The position numbers and the translations under genes were made by a program. 64,000 nt of DNA, taken from the NCBI RefSeq assembly GCF_900103665.1, contig NZ_FNGY01000009.1:186001-250000 (forward strand), read 5' to 3'. Position 1 is the first letter of the stretch; each line of letters starts with the position of its first letter. The stretch comes from Pedobacter steynii. GTDB taxonomy: Bacteria; Bacteroidota; Bacteroidia; Sphingobacteriales; Sphingobacteriaceae. The notes below the pieces were generated by a model that did not search any database, was not told the origin of the DNA, and saw nothing but the letters and a program-made list of their open reading frames with translations. This document shows, one piece after another, positions 1 to 7,967 of the stretch.

Positions 1-1
1 A

Positions 2-865
2 ACATTGATCTCTGCCCTTCAAATGGGAGGCCTCAAAGAAAATTACCTTAAAGCACTCCTGAATAAAAAAATTAATGCACTATGTTTTGAGAACCTTCGT
101 GATGAAGGAGGAATTTTAAGCGTTGTCCGTGCGATGAGTGAAATTGTCGGCGCAACGTCAATTTTCATCGCCGCCGAATATTTAAGCACTGCTACCGGAG
201 GGAAGGGACTGATGCTTGGCGGCTTCACCGGAGTACCTCCAACCGAAATTGTCATTTTAGGGGCCGGAACGGTCGGAGAATACGCCGCGCGTACGGCATT
301 ATCTCTGGGTGCGGAAGTAAAAGTGTTCGATAGCTCTATCTATCGCCTTAGAAGGCTTCAAAACAACTTAGGGAGCAGGGTGTTCACTTCGGTCATGCAA
401 CCTATCGTTTTAGGCAAGGCAATTACCACTTGCGACGTCGTGATCGGCGCAATTCGCGCAACTCATGGCAGAAGCCCATGTATTGTCATGGAAGAGACCG
501 TCACCAGGATGAAACCCAACTCGGTGGTGATTGATGTCAGCATTGACCAGGGCGGATGCTTTGAAACTTCTGAAGTGACCAATCACAGTAACCCTGTTTT
601 CAGAAAACATGAGGTGATCCATTACTGCGTACCAAACATTGCTTCGAGGGTTCCCCGAACAGCATCTTATGCATTGACCAATATTTTTGCGCCGATCCTG
701 CTGGACATCGGAGATATGGGTGGGCTAATGGGCGTGGTCTGGAATAAGCCCGGAATCCGGGAAGCGTTATACATCTATCAGGGACACCTCACGAATAAAG
801 ATCTGGCCAACATGTTTAGTCTTCCTTACAAGGATATAGAGCTGCTGGTCGTTTCTAATCAATAA
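2..865 (+). CDS. ald: Alanine dehydrogenase, C-terminal part (5' end outside window)
   Basis: This frame is open from the left edge, so the gene is truncated by the window and no start is assigned; the TTG at 5 is internal. About 287 residues remain of a family usually near 370-410. It contains the Rossmann NAD-binding loop (ILGAGTVGEYAA, near residue 80), an acidic residue at the end of the following strand (KVFDSS) that fits NAD binding, and the SVVIDVSIDQGGCFET stretch typical of alanine dehydrogenase and transhydrogenase alpha chains. The enzyme interconverts L-alanine and pyruvate plus ammonia with NAD. It ends 6 bp before the D-Ala-D-Ala dipeptidase-like gene, so the two are probably co-transcribed. 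The family call is firm; the physiological direction is not visible. Confidence 0.9.
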   Translation, partial: TLISALQMGGLKENYLKALLNKKINALCFENLRDEGGILSVVRAMSEIVGATSIFIAAEYLSTATGGKGLMLGGFTGVPPTEIVILGAGTVGEYAARTALSLGAEVKVFDSSIYRLRRLQNNLGSRVFTSVMQPIVLGKAITTCDVVIGAIRATHGRSPCIVMEETVTRMKPNSVVIDVSIDQGGCFETSEVTNHSNPVFRKHEVIHYCVPNIASRVPRTASYALTNIFAPILLDIGDMGGLMGVVWNKPGIREALYIYQGHLTNKDLANMFSLPYKDIELLVVSNQ

Positions 866-871
866 ATAAGA

Positions 872-1558
872 ATGATAAAATTCCTGTCCCTTATTTTTCT
901 TGGTCTCTCTTTTTTTTCTCTTTCCGCACAGGATAAAAAAAAATCGCCGGCTCCGATCAAAGTAATCAGCAATTATGAAGCTTACCTGAATTCTTGTCAG
1001 GAGGATCCGAAGAACAGACTTGTGGAACTTAAAAAAGAGATTCCAGATCTTGTTTTAGACATTCGGTATGCAGGCACGAATAATTTCATGAAACTGGCGG
1101 TTTATAAACAAGCCAGGGCTTTTGCCAGAAAACCTGTCAGCGATCAGTTAAAGCGCATCCAAAAGGAACTTCGCAAAAAGGGCTATGGCTTAAAAATTTA
1201 CGACAGCTACCGCCCTTATACCGCAACAAAAACCTTATACATTAAAGCTTCCAACAAGAATTTTGTGGCCAATCCCAAACAGGGATCCAGACACAACAGG
1301 GGCTGTGCAGTAGACCTTAGCCTCATTTACCTGAAGACAGGCAAAGATCTTCCCATGCCAACTCCATATGATAGTTTTTCCGAGAAAGCCGCTGCTGCTT
1401 ACACCGATCTGCCCGAACCGGTTAAGAAAAACAGAGACCTGTTAATCCGGGTCATGGAAGCACATGGCTTTAAGGTACTTCACAATGAATGGTGGCACTT
1501 CGACTTCAGGACCTGGGAAAATTATGCTTTAATGGACATTCCGTTCGAAAAATTATAG
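872..1558 (+). CDS. D-alanyl-D-alanine dipeptidase, VanX/DdpX family (peptidase M15D)
   Basis: The 228-residue protein has an N-terminal signal peptide (about 1-20, ending SLSAQ), so it is exported. The zinc and catalytic residues of the VanX family are visible: H141 and D148 in SRHNRGCAVD, and E206 and H209 in NEWWHFDF. R114 in SYRP corresponds to the conserved substrate-side arginine. The family cleaves D-Ala-D-Ala to D-alanine. An exported enzyme of this type, lacking vanH and vanA neighbours, more likely recycles peptidoglycan dipeptide than confers glycopeptide resistance. It follows alanine dehydrogenase by 6 bp, and its last 6 bp overlap the convergent phosphatase gene. Confidence 0.9.
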   Translation: MIKFLSLIFLGLSFFSLSAQDKKKSPAPIKVISNYEAYLNSCQEDPKNRLVELKKEIPDLVLDIRYAGTNNFMKLAVYKQARAFARKPVSDQLKRIQKELRKKGYGLKIYDSYRPYTATKTLYIKASNKNFVANPKQGSRHNRGCAVDLSLIYLKTGKDLPMPTPYDSFSEKAAAAYTDLPEPVKKNRDLLIRVMEAHGFKVLHNEWWHFDFRTWENYALMDIPFEKL

Positions 1559-2059
1559 CTTTCCGTAATGCTTATGTTTTAGCTTCGCGTGGCCTCCCTT
1601 AATTTCCAGGAGAAAAAGATGGCTATACTCCTGCTCGGTGATCTCTTTTATAGGCGATACTGCGCCGAACGCCGCGATAATGCCCAATATTCTATTGGAA
1701 TGACTGCAAATCACCACATTTTGTCCCTTGTAGTTATTTAAAATCGTATCCACCAGGGCTGTATTCTCCTTTGAATTATAGAATTTTAAATCCAGATTCC
1801 TTTGTGTCGCCAGCGGTGTCAATGTTCCCCTGGTTCTTTTGTAATCCGTACTGAATAGTGCATCAATCTTCTTTCCTTTAAGGTATTTAACAAGTACTTC
1901 TGCCCGTTCTTTCCCTTCAGCACTTAGTTCCGGATCTTTTTCTTTCGGATCTGTGAGGTCCTTTTCTCCATGTCTTACAATCCAGATGCGGGTAGTCTCT
2001 TGTGCCTGAACACTTTGTATTGTGATTAAAATCAGGAAAATAAATAAAATGCGTTTCAT
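1553..2059 (-). CDS. Exported histidine phosphatase family protein (SixA/phosphoglycerate mutase-like)
   Basis: The 168-residue protein has a signal peptide (about 1-20, ending VQAQ). The histidine-phosphatase signature VRHGE is present, with catalytic H30, and a second conserved histidine lies in ICSHSNRI (H120). R74 and R76 may serve in the phosphate pocket. Such proteins dephosphorylate small molecules or phosphohistidine; the substrate cannot be inferred. It is the last gene of a three-gene minus-strand operon: its ATG overlaps the stop of the PLP-enzyme gene (ATGA). The export signal argues against a glycolytic mutase. Confidence 0.82.
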   Translation of the reverse strand: MKRILFIFLILITIQSVQAQETTRIWIVRHGEKDLTDPKEKDPELSAEGKERAEVLVKYLKGKKIDALFSTDYKRTRGTLTPLATQRNLDLKFYNSKENTALVDTILNNYKGQNVVICSHSNRILGIIAAFGAVSPIKEITEQEYSHLFLLEIKGGHAKLKHKHYGKL

Positions 2060-3087
2060 AATGCTAAAATTAACTGGTTAATATTTTCTTCGGTATGCCA
2101 ACTGCTTAAAACCACCCTATTGACGGGCTCACTCTTTGGATCCGGATAAGGAAAGGAAGAAATCAGGATACTATGTGCTAAAAGTCTTTCAAAGCTCTTT
2201 CCGTCGGGATGATAAAAAACCGGAAATCCAGGCACATACTGCCAGTCCGGGGTGATTTGGGAGGCAAATCTGGCGGATAATTCCAATAACTTTTCCAGTT
2301 CCTGGCGATAGAGATCTTCCGCCTGCATAAAAGCATATAATCCAGCGGCAGCAGGAGGTGAAGCACCTAAAAATTCATTACTGGTTTTTAGCTGCCTGAT
2401 GACCTTCTCTGATCCTAGTATAATCCCTGCGTCCAGGCCAAGTGCCTTTGCCATCGATGCAACCACAATAACTTCCACCTCAGCTGTTTTCGGAATCTGA
2501 TCAAAAATACCCTTTCCTCCATCTAAAATGCCTATCCCATGAGAATCATCTATGATTAAAATGACGCTTTTTCCCGGAAGAATCTCTTTAATAAAAGAAA
2601 AATCATAGTGCTCCGGAAAGAGGTTATTTAAGGAATTACTAATCAGCACCCAATCTTTCTGATCGCTGGTATTGATCTTTTCCAAGCTCTTTCTGGCCCA
2701 TTCAGAGAAGTTCCCTTCAGTTGTCGGCTTTTGCCCGGCCCAAAGTGCCGGGTGCGTTTGTGGCGCATATAACAGCCCTTCTGATCGACAAAAGAATTTA
2801 ACCGTCAACTGAGCAGCGAGGTACCCACTAGAGGCAATGAGTGCCGAGGCTGCTCCAAATTGCGCTGCGGCATAACATTCAGCTTCATCATATAAGCCCA
2901 GTTGAATATTGTTGTTTCTACTCGTTCCATTATTCAGCCCGAATTTAGTGATCCCATCGAGGTAAAACGCTAAAAACGAGGCATGTTGCGGGATCCCAAG
3001 ATAAGCCGTTCCTCCAAAATACAAATATTGCCGTTCTTCCAGCGTGATACTGGAAGAGAAAGGCATTTTCAGGTTAAAATTTTTCAT
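2056..3087 (-). CDS. Aminotransferase class I/II, alpha-oxoamine synthase-like (BioF/KBL-related)
   Basis: The 343-residue protein has the fold-type I PLP pattern of 8-amino-7-oxononanoate synthase and 2-amino-3-ketobutyrate ligase: IDDSHGIGILDG (180-190) with the Asp and His that hold the cofactor, and the probable Schiff-base lysine K214 in SMAKALG. It is about 40-50 residues shorter than typical BioF, and the N-terminal region is divergent, so I do not call it bioF. Family members condense an amino acid such as alanine or glycine with an acyl-CoA. It overlaps the upstream dacB-like gene by 14 nt and the downstream phosphatase by 4 nt, indicating translational coupling. The substrate is unknown. 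Confidence 0.72.
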   Translation of the reverse strand: MKNFNLKMPFSSSITLEERQYLYFGGTAYLGIPQHASFLAFYLDGITKFGLNNGTSRNNNIQLGLYDEAECYAAAQFGAASALIASSGYLAAQLTVKFFCRSEGLLYAPQTHPALWAGQKPTTEGNFSEWARKSLEKINTSDQKDWVLISNSLNNLFPEHYDFSFIKEILPGKSVILIIDDSHGIGILDGGKGIFDQIPKTAEVEVIVVASMAKALGLDAGIILGSEKVIRQLKTSNEFLGASPPAAAGLYAFMQAEDLYRQELEKLLELSARFASQITPDWQYVPGFPVFYHPDGKSFERLLAHSILISSFPYPDPKSEPVNRVVLSSWHTEENINQLILAL

Positions 3088-4423
3088 GTATCCCCGTTAT
3101 AATCCTTCCTATTTCATTTCTAATTACACTTACAGGGAGCACAAAATTATTATTCATAAAAGAATAAATATATACTTTACCCTTCTTAGTCAGCACATAT
3201 CCGCTTTGATTATGAACGTTAGACAGTGTGCCCGTCTTTCCGAAAACATAAGGCATTTCCGTTTTAGGATAGGCGTTCTTTAAAGTTCCTGATTTCCCAC
3301 CAGCAGGCAACATCTTAAAAAGCAGATTCTGGTCATTTACTTCTTTGTAAATCAAATCTAAAACCATAACCATATCTCTGGGGGTAAACAAATTCATCCT
3401 CGATAGTCCGGAACCATCCACCCATATTGCTGAATCCGGCAAAGCCGACAGGTAAGTCTTCAATACATGTTTAATCGTCTTTTCTGTGCTGAGTTCATTG
3501 CCCAGCTCATTGGAACACACCAATAACAGCTGTTCTGCAATAAAGTTATCACTGGGTTGTAACATCTCTCTTAACAAAGCATCAGTACCCACGTTATAAT
3601 AGGTTTTGGCGTCCTCTGGCATTGCCATCTGAACTACACCAACAGGTTTATGCAAGGTATCGGAGAGTAAAGCCAGGGTCGTTGCAATGCTTAACCGATA
3701 AGGAATCTCCTGTGAAAATCCTTCAGGAGGTTTTCCCATAGGATGAGTAAAGCGGTTCTCTATCAGGTTCCTTTGGATTTTAAAGGGTTGGCTTGAGCTG
3801 CTACTATCTGTGATTAAGCAATCCTTAAATCCTTTGGGCTGGATTTGCAGTGCTCCATTACGCATTTTAACACTCAGCAGATTGTCCATGATGGGAAATT
3901 CATTGATCTCTGCCTGATAATAATCGTTATAATCGTCCCATGACCATCCTTTACCGTAAAAAAGACCCGTATACCTTCCTGGAGCAAAGAAAATCTTCCG
4001 GGTTGTTGCCTTCAAAAAATCCAGTGCATGCCCGGACTTCAGCCTGCTTTGGAGAAAAGAAGGATCCCCCGTTCCCCAGAAGATCAAAGAATCATTCCTT
4101 TCCACATAACGAAGGGAAGGCACAGAATCTCCAAGCATTTTTAAGGCCGCATAAAAAGTAAAAAGCTTTGTGTTTGATGCCGGAACGAAGTATCCGTTTC
4201 CATCTTTTTCAAAGACCTGCTTACCATTAGCCGGATCATACAGGACAAAACCAACAGCATTTTCTTTCAGAATTTTCGACTGCTTAAAGTTGTGGTTGAG
4301 GCTGGAAGAAAGTCGTTTTTCAATAGAGCAGGCGCCCAATAAGAGGGTACTGACCAGTAAGGAAACAAGAACAGTCCCTTTATTAAAAATATAAATTTTG
4401 TTTTTATCCTTAACCATATCCAT
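3074..4423 (-). CDS. dacB: D-alanyl-D-alanine carboxypeptidase/endopeptidase, PBP4 type (peptidase S13)
   Basis: This is a low-molecular-mass penicillin-binding protein of about 449 residues. It has the three serine-hydrolase motifs: SNTK (SxxK, near residue 83), SDN in QPSDNFIAEQ (SxN), and KTGT in FGKTGTLSNV. The N-terminus carries a lipobox (LLGAC), so it is probably an outer-membrane or periplasmic lipoprotein that trims or cleaves peptidoglycan and releases D-alanine. The ATG at 4423 is preferred; the frame extends to a GTG at 4432, and an ATG at 4417 is also possible. It starts a three-gene operon in which each gene overlaps the next, and it is divergent from the aspartyl protease gene. 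Confidence 0.9.
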   Translation of the reverse strand: MDMVKDKNKIYIFNKGTVLVSLLVSTLLLGACSIEKRLSSSLNHNFKQSKILKENAVGFVLYDPANGKQVFEKDGNGYFVPASNTKLFTFYAALKMLGDSVPSLRYVERNDSLIFWGTGDPSFLQSRLKSGHALDFLKATTRKIFFAPGRYTGLFYGKGWSWDDYNDYYQAEINEFPIMDNLLSVKMRNGALQIQPKGFKDCLITDSSSSSQPFKIQRNLIENRFTHPMGKPPEGFSQEIPYRLSIATTLALLSDTLHKPVGVVQMAMPEDAKTYYNVGTDALLREMLQPSDNFIAEQLLLVCSNELGNELSTEKTIKHVLKTYLSALPDSAIWVDGSGLSRMNLFTPRDMVMVLDLIYKEVNDQNLLFKMLPAGGKSGTLKNAYPKTEMPYVFGKTGTLSNVHNQSGYVLTKKGKVYIYSFMNNNFVLPVSVIRNEIGRIITGIHEKF

Positions 4424-4452
4424 ACTGAGCACTAATTTATTAAATTAGTTCA

Positions 4453-5703
4453 ATGAAACCGCCGACAACCGCTATTAAATTGACCAGCTTAAAGACCTTT
4501 TTGGCCTTAATGGCTTTGATCTTTATGATGGAGGCCGGTTATGCCCAGGTTTTCGAGTTTAGCGGCAACCGTAAAAAAGATGTGGTTAACTTTTCATTGA
4601 TCAAGAATCTGATCATTATTCCAGTATACATCAATGAAAAAGGCCCATTTAATTTCATTCTGGATACCGGAGTTGGCCCGATGATCATATCCGATCCGGG
4701 ACTCGCAGACAGCCTGAAGATTAAAGACCTTCGGACGATAAAAATAGCCGGGCTGGGAAAGGGCAATGAAATTGAAGCTTTTGTTTCCAGGTCCATTTCC
4801 GCAAGAGTAGGTAAAGCTTTTATTGATCAGATCCCAACAGCCATCCTTAAGGAAGACCTGTTCAGGTTATCGAGCTATGTTGGCATGCCCATTCACGGTT
4901 TACTAGGATATCACTTTTTCAAAAGCTTCATTGTAGATGTAAAATACTCCTCCAAAAGACTTATTTTCTTTATCCCCGGACTGAACAGAAAGATCAAAGG
5001 CGAACGGGTTCCTTTAGAGCTCATCAATGACAAGCCTTATGCAATGATCAATATTGAGTCTTCAGAATTGGGAAGCCTCCCGATTAAGGTACTGATAGAC
5101 AATGGCGCCAGTCATGCCATCTCCTTAGAAATGCTGAATGAAAAACCATTTCCTGTCCCTTCTGCCTCCATTCCGGCAAACCTGGGAATAGGGCTTGGCG
5201 GACCTATCAGCGGAAATATTGGGCGGATAGCCTCTCTAAAAATCGGAGAATTCAATCTGAAGAAAGTCCTCAGCTCTTTTCCGAAATATGATGAAGTAGC
5301 AGGAAAAATTCTCATGAAGGACCGGAATGGAAACCTTGGAGCAGATGTCCTGAGTCGCTTCGACATTGTTTTTGACTATGCCGACAACAGCATGTATTTA
5401 AAGCGCAACAGCAATTTTAGGCGCCCTTTTGAGCATGATATGGCTGGAATGGAAGTCTACGCAGACGGCCCTGGCATTGATCACTATTTCATCAGCAGAA
5501 TTGAACCCGGCTCTCCGGCAGAAAACAGTGGTTTTGAGCCGGAAGATGAAATTGTTTATATCAATTTTGTCCCTGCAACCAGTTATACCCTTACTGAAAT
5601 CAATAGAATTTTAAGGGCTGGAGATGGAAAAACGGTCATCATCACCGTATTGAGGCAGGAGAAACTCTACATTAAATTGTTAAAACTTAAACAAAGAATA
5701 TAA
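4453..5703 (+). CDS. Exported retropepsin-like aspartyl protease with C-terminal PDZ domain
   Basis: The 416-residue protein starts with a hydrophobic signal segment (about 15-31, ending GYAQ). It carries two aspartyl-protease half-domains: the first motif is ILDTG with D71, the second is LIDNGAS with D216. A PDZ domain follows at about 325-405, with SRIEPGSPAENSGF and a terminal strand pattern like other periplasmic protease PDZs. The family is proposed to cleave periplasmic or envelope proteins; no substrate is visible. The second motif reads DNG rather than DTG or DSG, which is seen directly. It is transcribed divergently from dacB, with only 29 bp between the chosen starts. Confidence 0.82.
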   Translation: MKPPTTAIKLTSLKTFLALMALIFMMEAGYAQVFEFSGNRKKDVVNFSLIKNLIIIPVYINEKGPFNFILDTGVGPMIISDPGLADSLKIKDLRTIKIAGLGKGNEIEAFVSRSISARVGKAFIDQIPTAILKEDLFRLSSYVGMPIHGLLGYHFFKSFIVDVKYSSKRLIFFIPGLNRKIKGERVPLELINDKPYAMINIESSELGSLPIKVLIDNGASHAISLEMLNEKPFPVPSASIPANLGIGLGGPISGNIGRIASLKIGEFNLKKVLSSFPKYDEVAGKILMKDRNGNLGADVLSRFDIVFDYADNSMYLKRNSNFRRPFEHDMAGMEVYADGPGIDHYFISRIEPGSPAENSGFEPEDEIVYINFVPATSYTLTEINRILRAGDGKTVIITVLRQEKLYIKLLKLKQRI

Positions 5704-5719
5704 ACTCTTCCGATTCTTA

Positions 5720-5727
5720 TAACTTTG
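5720..5727 (+). promoter_or_regulatory. Putative -7 promoter box for the 5766 lipoprotein gene
   Basis: TAACTTTG matches the Bacteroidota -7 consensus TAnnTTTG exactly and lies 38 bp before the ATG at 5766. No TTTG is present at the expected -33 distance, so this is a half-supported promoter. Confidence 0.4.
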
Positions 5728-5765
5728 TCTTCCAGTAACTAATCCGATACCATTATTTTTTTTGC

Positions 5766-6704
5766 ATGTCTAAAAAGTTCATTTTTATCCTGGCAATTGC
5801 TTTCAGCTTTTGCCTCAGTTGTAATTCCGTATCCAGGGAAGAGCAACGAAAAAGTACCCGAACATTGTCTTTTGAACCGATTAAAGGCATAAAATATTAT
5901 GAAGTAAAGCGTCGTTTCAGTACAGGCTTGTCTTTTAATGAAATGGGCTTTCAGCAGGAACCATCCTGGATTATCCAGTTTCATTCCAGTGATTCCATTC
6001 TGGCTTACAGTCCGCAAAAACTAAAAATGCAGGGCTTCCATCTCCACTACGACCATGGGGACGTTTATAATTTTGCCAAAGAGTGGTTTCGGATCAAAAA
6101 GATCAGCAAGGATAGCTTACTCATGCAACGCCTTCAGGTTACAAAAAAAGAAATTGCGAAAGACATCCGTTCAGATGTAAACATCACTTACTATTCAAAG
6201 GATTACATTGAAAAGACCCTTAAAACTACAGCACAGCAATTGCAAAAACCAACCCGCGCAGACAGCATTTATATCCGCCAGCTCTCTGAGCGGTCTAACC
6301 GGAACCCAGACAACCGGGACAGCGCTTTTGCAGGCCGGCAGCCGGTCTCTTTTACTTCGCTGAGCGATATGATCAGCGTAGAGAAACTAAATACCGTAGA
6401 CAAGCTAAACGGAAAGACAGAGGCCTATGACTACCTCTTTCCGAGGTACAGCATCAATATCACAAAAGCTTATCAGGATTTTGGTTATGATTTTTCCGTG
6501 ATCGTTGATGCGAGCGGAAAAATGTACCTGGGCACCTTCCGCTCTCCCCTTCCGGAAAACTACGAACCCCGCAAAAAAACACTCGAAGCCATCATAAATG
6601 TCTACCTCCAAAATCTTTTAAAAGTGAGCCCCGGAAAGACGCTTGGGATACCACATTCCAGCGAAATTAACCTCTCTGTTTCAGGCAGAAAGGCCACAAA
6701 ATAA
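5766..6704 (+). CDS. Hypothetical lipoprotein
   Basis: I do not recognise the family of this 312-residue protein. It has a clear lipoprotein signal (FSFCLSC, Cys at about 19), so it should sit in the periplasm or outer membrane. The mature part is hydrophilic, with charged helices around 110-175 and a mixed C-terminal half containing a strand-rich stretch (VIVDASGKMYLGTF). There are no cysteines or metal motifs after the lipobox and no membrane segments. It follows the aspartyl protease by 62 bp on the same strand but has its own -7-like box, so the link to the protease is uncertain. Confidence 0.7.
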   Translation: MSKKFIFILAIAFSFCLSCNSVSREEQRKSTRTLSFEPIKGIKYYEVKRRFSTGLSFNEMGFQQEPSWIIQFHSSDSILAYSPQKLKMQGFHLHYDHGDVYNFAKEWFRIKKISKDSLLMQRLQVTKKEIAKDIRSDVNITYYSKDYIEKTLKTTAQQLQKPTRADSIYIRQLSERSNRNPDNRDSAFAGRQPVSFTSLSDMISVEKLNTVDKLNGKTEAYDYLFPRYSINITKAYQDFGYDFSVIVDASGKMYLGTFRSPLPENYEPRKKTLEAIINVYLQNLLKVSPGKTLGIPHSSEINLSVSGRKATK

Positions 6705-6740
6705 CCGTTCACAAATTTATATTTACCAAAAAATGAAGCA

Positions 6741-6772
6741 TTTGTATATTATTAAAAATATTCCGTATCTTG
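6741..6772 (+). promoter_or_regulatory. Putative Bacteroidota promoter of the cold-shock gene
   Basis: A TTTG at 6741-6744 is followed after 21 bp by TATCTTG (6766-6772), close to the Bacteroidota TTTG / TAnnTTTG promoter. It lies 28 bp before the cold-shock start codon, so the leader would be short, unlike the long thermosensing leader of E. coli cspA. Confidence 0.5.
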
Positions 6773-6800
6773 CACACTTAATTTATTAATAAATAATACA

Positions 6801-6992
6801 ATGCAAGAAGGAACAGTAAAATTTTTTAATGTAACTAAAGGTTTCGGATTCATCATTCCAGCTAACGGAGATAGCGAAATTTTTGTACATTCAACAGGCC
6901 TTATCGATGAAATTCGTGAAAACGACAAAGTTGAATACGATGTTGAAAGCGGTAAAAAAGGGTTGAATGCGATTAATGTTAAAGTAATCTAG
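6801..6992 (+). CDS. Cold-shock domain protein
   Basis: This 63-residue protein is one complete cold-shock domain. It has the RNA-binding motifs RNP1 (KGFGFI, 13-18) and RNP2 (IFVHST, 27-32). The family binds single-stranded RNA or DNA and prevents RNA secondary structure. It is monocistronic: its own promoter lies upstream and a strong intrinsic terminator at 7016-7044 follows. Whether it is cold-induced cannot be read from the sequence, and many Bacteroidota paralogues are constitutive. Confidence 0.95.
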   Translation: MQEGTVKFFNVTKGFGFIIPANGDSEIFVHSTGLIDEIRENDKVEYDVESGKKGLNAINVKVI

Positions 6993-7015
6993 ATTATTAA
7001 AAACATAATTGTACA

Positions 7016-7044
7016 GCATCGCGGACAACCGCGATGCTTTTTTT
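7016..7044 (+). terminator. Intrinsic terminator after the cold-shock gene
   Basis: A perfect 9-bp stem, GCATCGCGG / CCGCGATGC, with an ACAA loop is followed by seven T residues. It ends the cold-shock transcript and faces the convergent GDPD gene. Confidence 0.93.
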
Positions 7045-7056
7045 GTTTAAAAGGGC

Positions 7057-7845
7057 TTATTTTCTGGATTTAATGGTCTCGAACAACAACTCCGGTTCAT
7101 TGGTCGTAATAAATTCCACCTGGTTGTCCAGGAGCCAGTTCATGTCTTCGACCGTATTCACCGTCCAGGCATTGAGTGTCAGGCCCATTTCTTTGGATTT
7201 AGCAAACCAATCCCCCTTCTTGTACACAGAAAAGTGGTAGTCTGCACCATAAAAACCGTCTTGTTTCATTTTTTCAAGAGAAGCATCCCCATTCAGGTAG
7301 GCCACATTGGCCTTTGGCTGTAATACGAGTACCTCTTTCAGGATGTCATAGCTGAAGCTGATATAATCGACCCAATGATCCGCTTTCAATGTTTTCACCA
7401 GTTCTACACTACGTTTTGTCATCTGCAAATCTCGTTCAACACTGATTTTAGAAGGCTTTAGCTCCAGGATCAATTTCGTGCGCTTTTGCTTCATACCTTC
7501 CCGTAAATAGGCCTCCAACGTAGGAATCTGCTCTCCGTTAGTCATCTTTTTTTCGAGTAACTGGCTATAAGTAGAGCCTGCGATGGACATTCCCAGAAAA
7601 TCCGGATCATGGTTGATCACCAAAATGCTATCGGAAGTCATGTGGACATCAAATTCAGATCCGTAACAACCCAATCTTACCGCTTCTTTCAGTGAGGCAA
7701 TCGAATTTTCAGGCAACCCTTTTTTCTTCCAGGCTCCCCGGTGTGCGATCACTTTATTTTTATTCCAGGTTTCCATAGTCTTATTTGTTAATTCGCTGGT
7801 AGAAAGTATGGCGATCATTGCAATGGCCAGAATGGAGTTTGTCAT
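7057..7845 (-). CDS. Glycerophosphodiester phosphodiesterase family protein
   Basis: The 262-residue protein carries the GDPD TIM-barrel signatures: HRG at 35-37, PENS at 45-48, E64 and D66 in GSEFDVH, and H79 in VINHDP. These are the metal and catalytic residues of the family, which hydrolyses glycerophosphodiesters to glycerol-3-phosphate and an alcohol. A hydrophobic N-terminus (about 4-16) suggests export. The ATG at 7845 was chosen because it places the hydrophobic segment at the start; the frame also allows an ATG at 7872. It is convergent with the cold-shock gene and divergent from the DUF4175 gene. Confidence 0.87.
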   Translation of the reverse strand: MTNSILAIAMIAILSTSELTNKTMETWNKNKVIAHRGAWKKKGLPENSIASLKEAVRLGCYGSEFDVHMTSDSILVINHDPDFLGMSIAGSTYSQLLEKKMTNGEQIPTLEAYLREGMKQKRTKLILELKPSKISVERDLQMTKRSVELVKTLKADHWVDYISFSYDILKEVLVLQPKANVAYLNGDASLEKMKQDGFYGADYHFSVYKKGDWFAKSKEMGLTLNAWTVNTVEDMNWLLDNQVEFITTNEPELLFETIKSRK

Positions 7846-7967
7846 GATTGTAATTTTTAAGATTTCATACAAAAAACGCCATACCTGCGTTAATTTAATG
7901 CTATTATATCGTTATTTTTATCAAAACCCATATTCATTCTTTACCTTTAAGACTCTTTGGCTTTCTA

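Noticed and set aside
872..1558. Vancomycin-resistance gene vanX
   Set aside because: The protein is exported and has no vanH, vanA, vanR or vanS neighbours; a peptidoglycan-recycling dipeptidase is the simpler reading.
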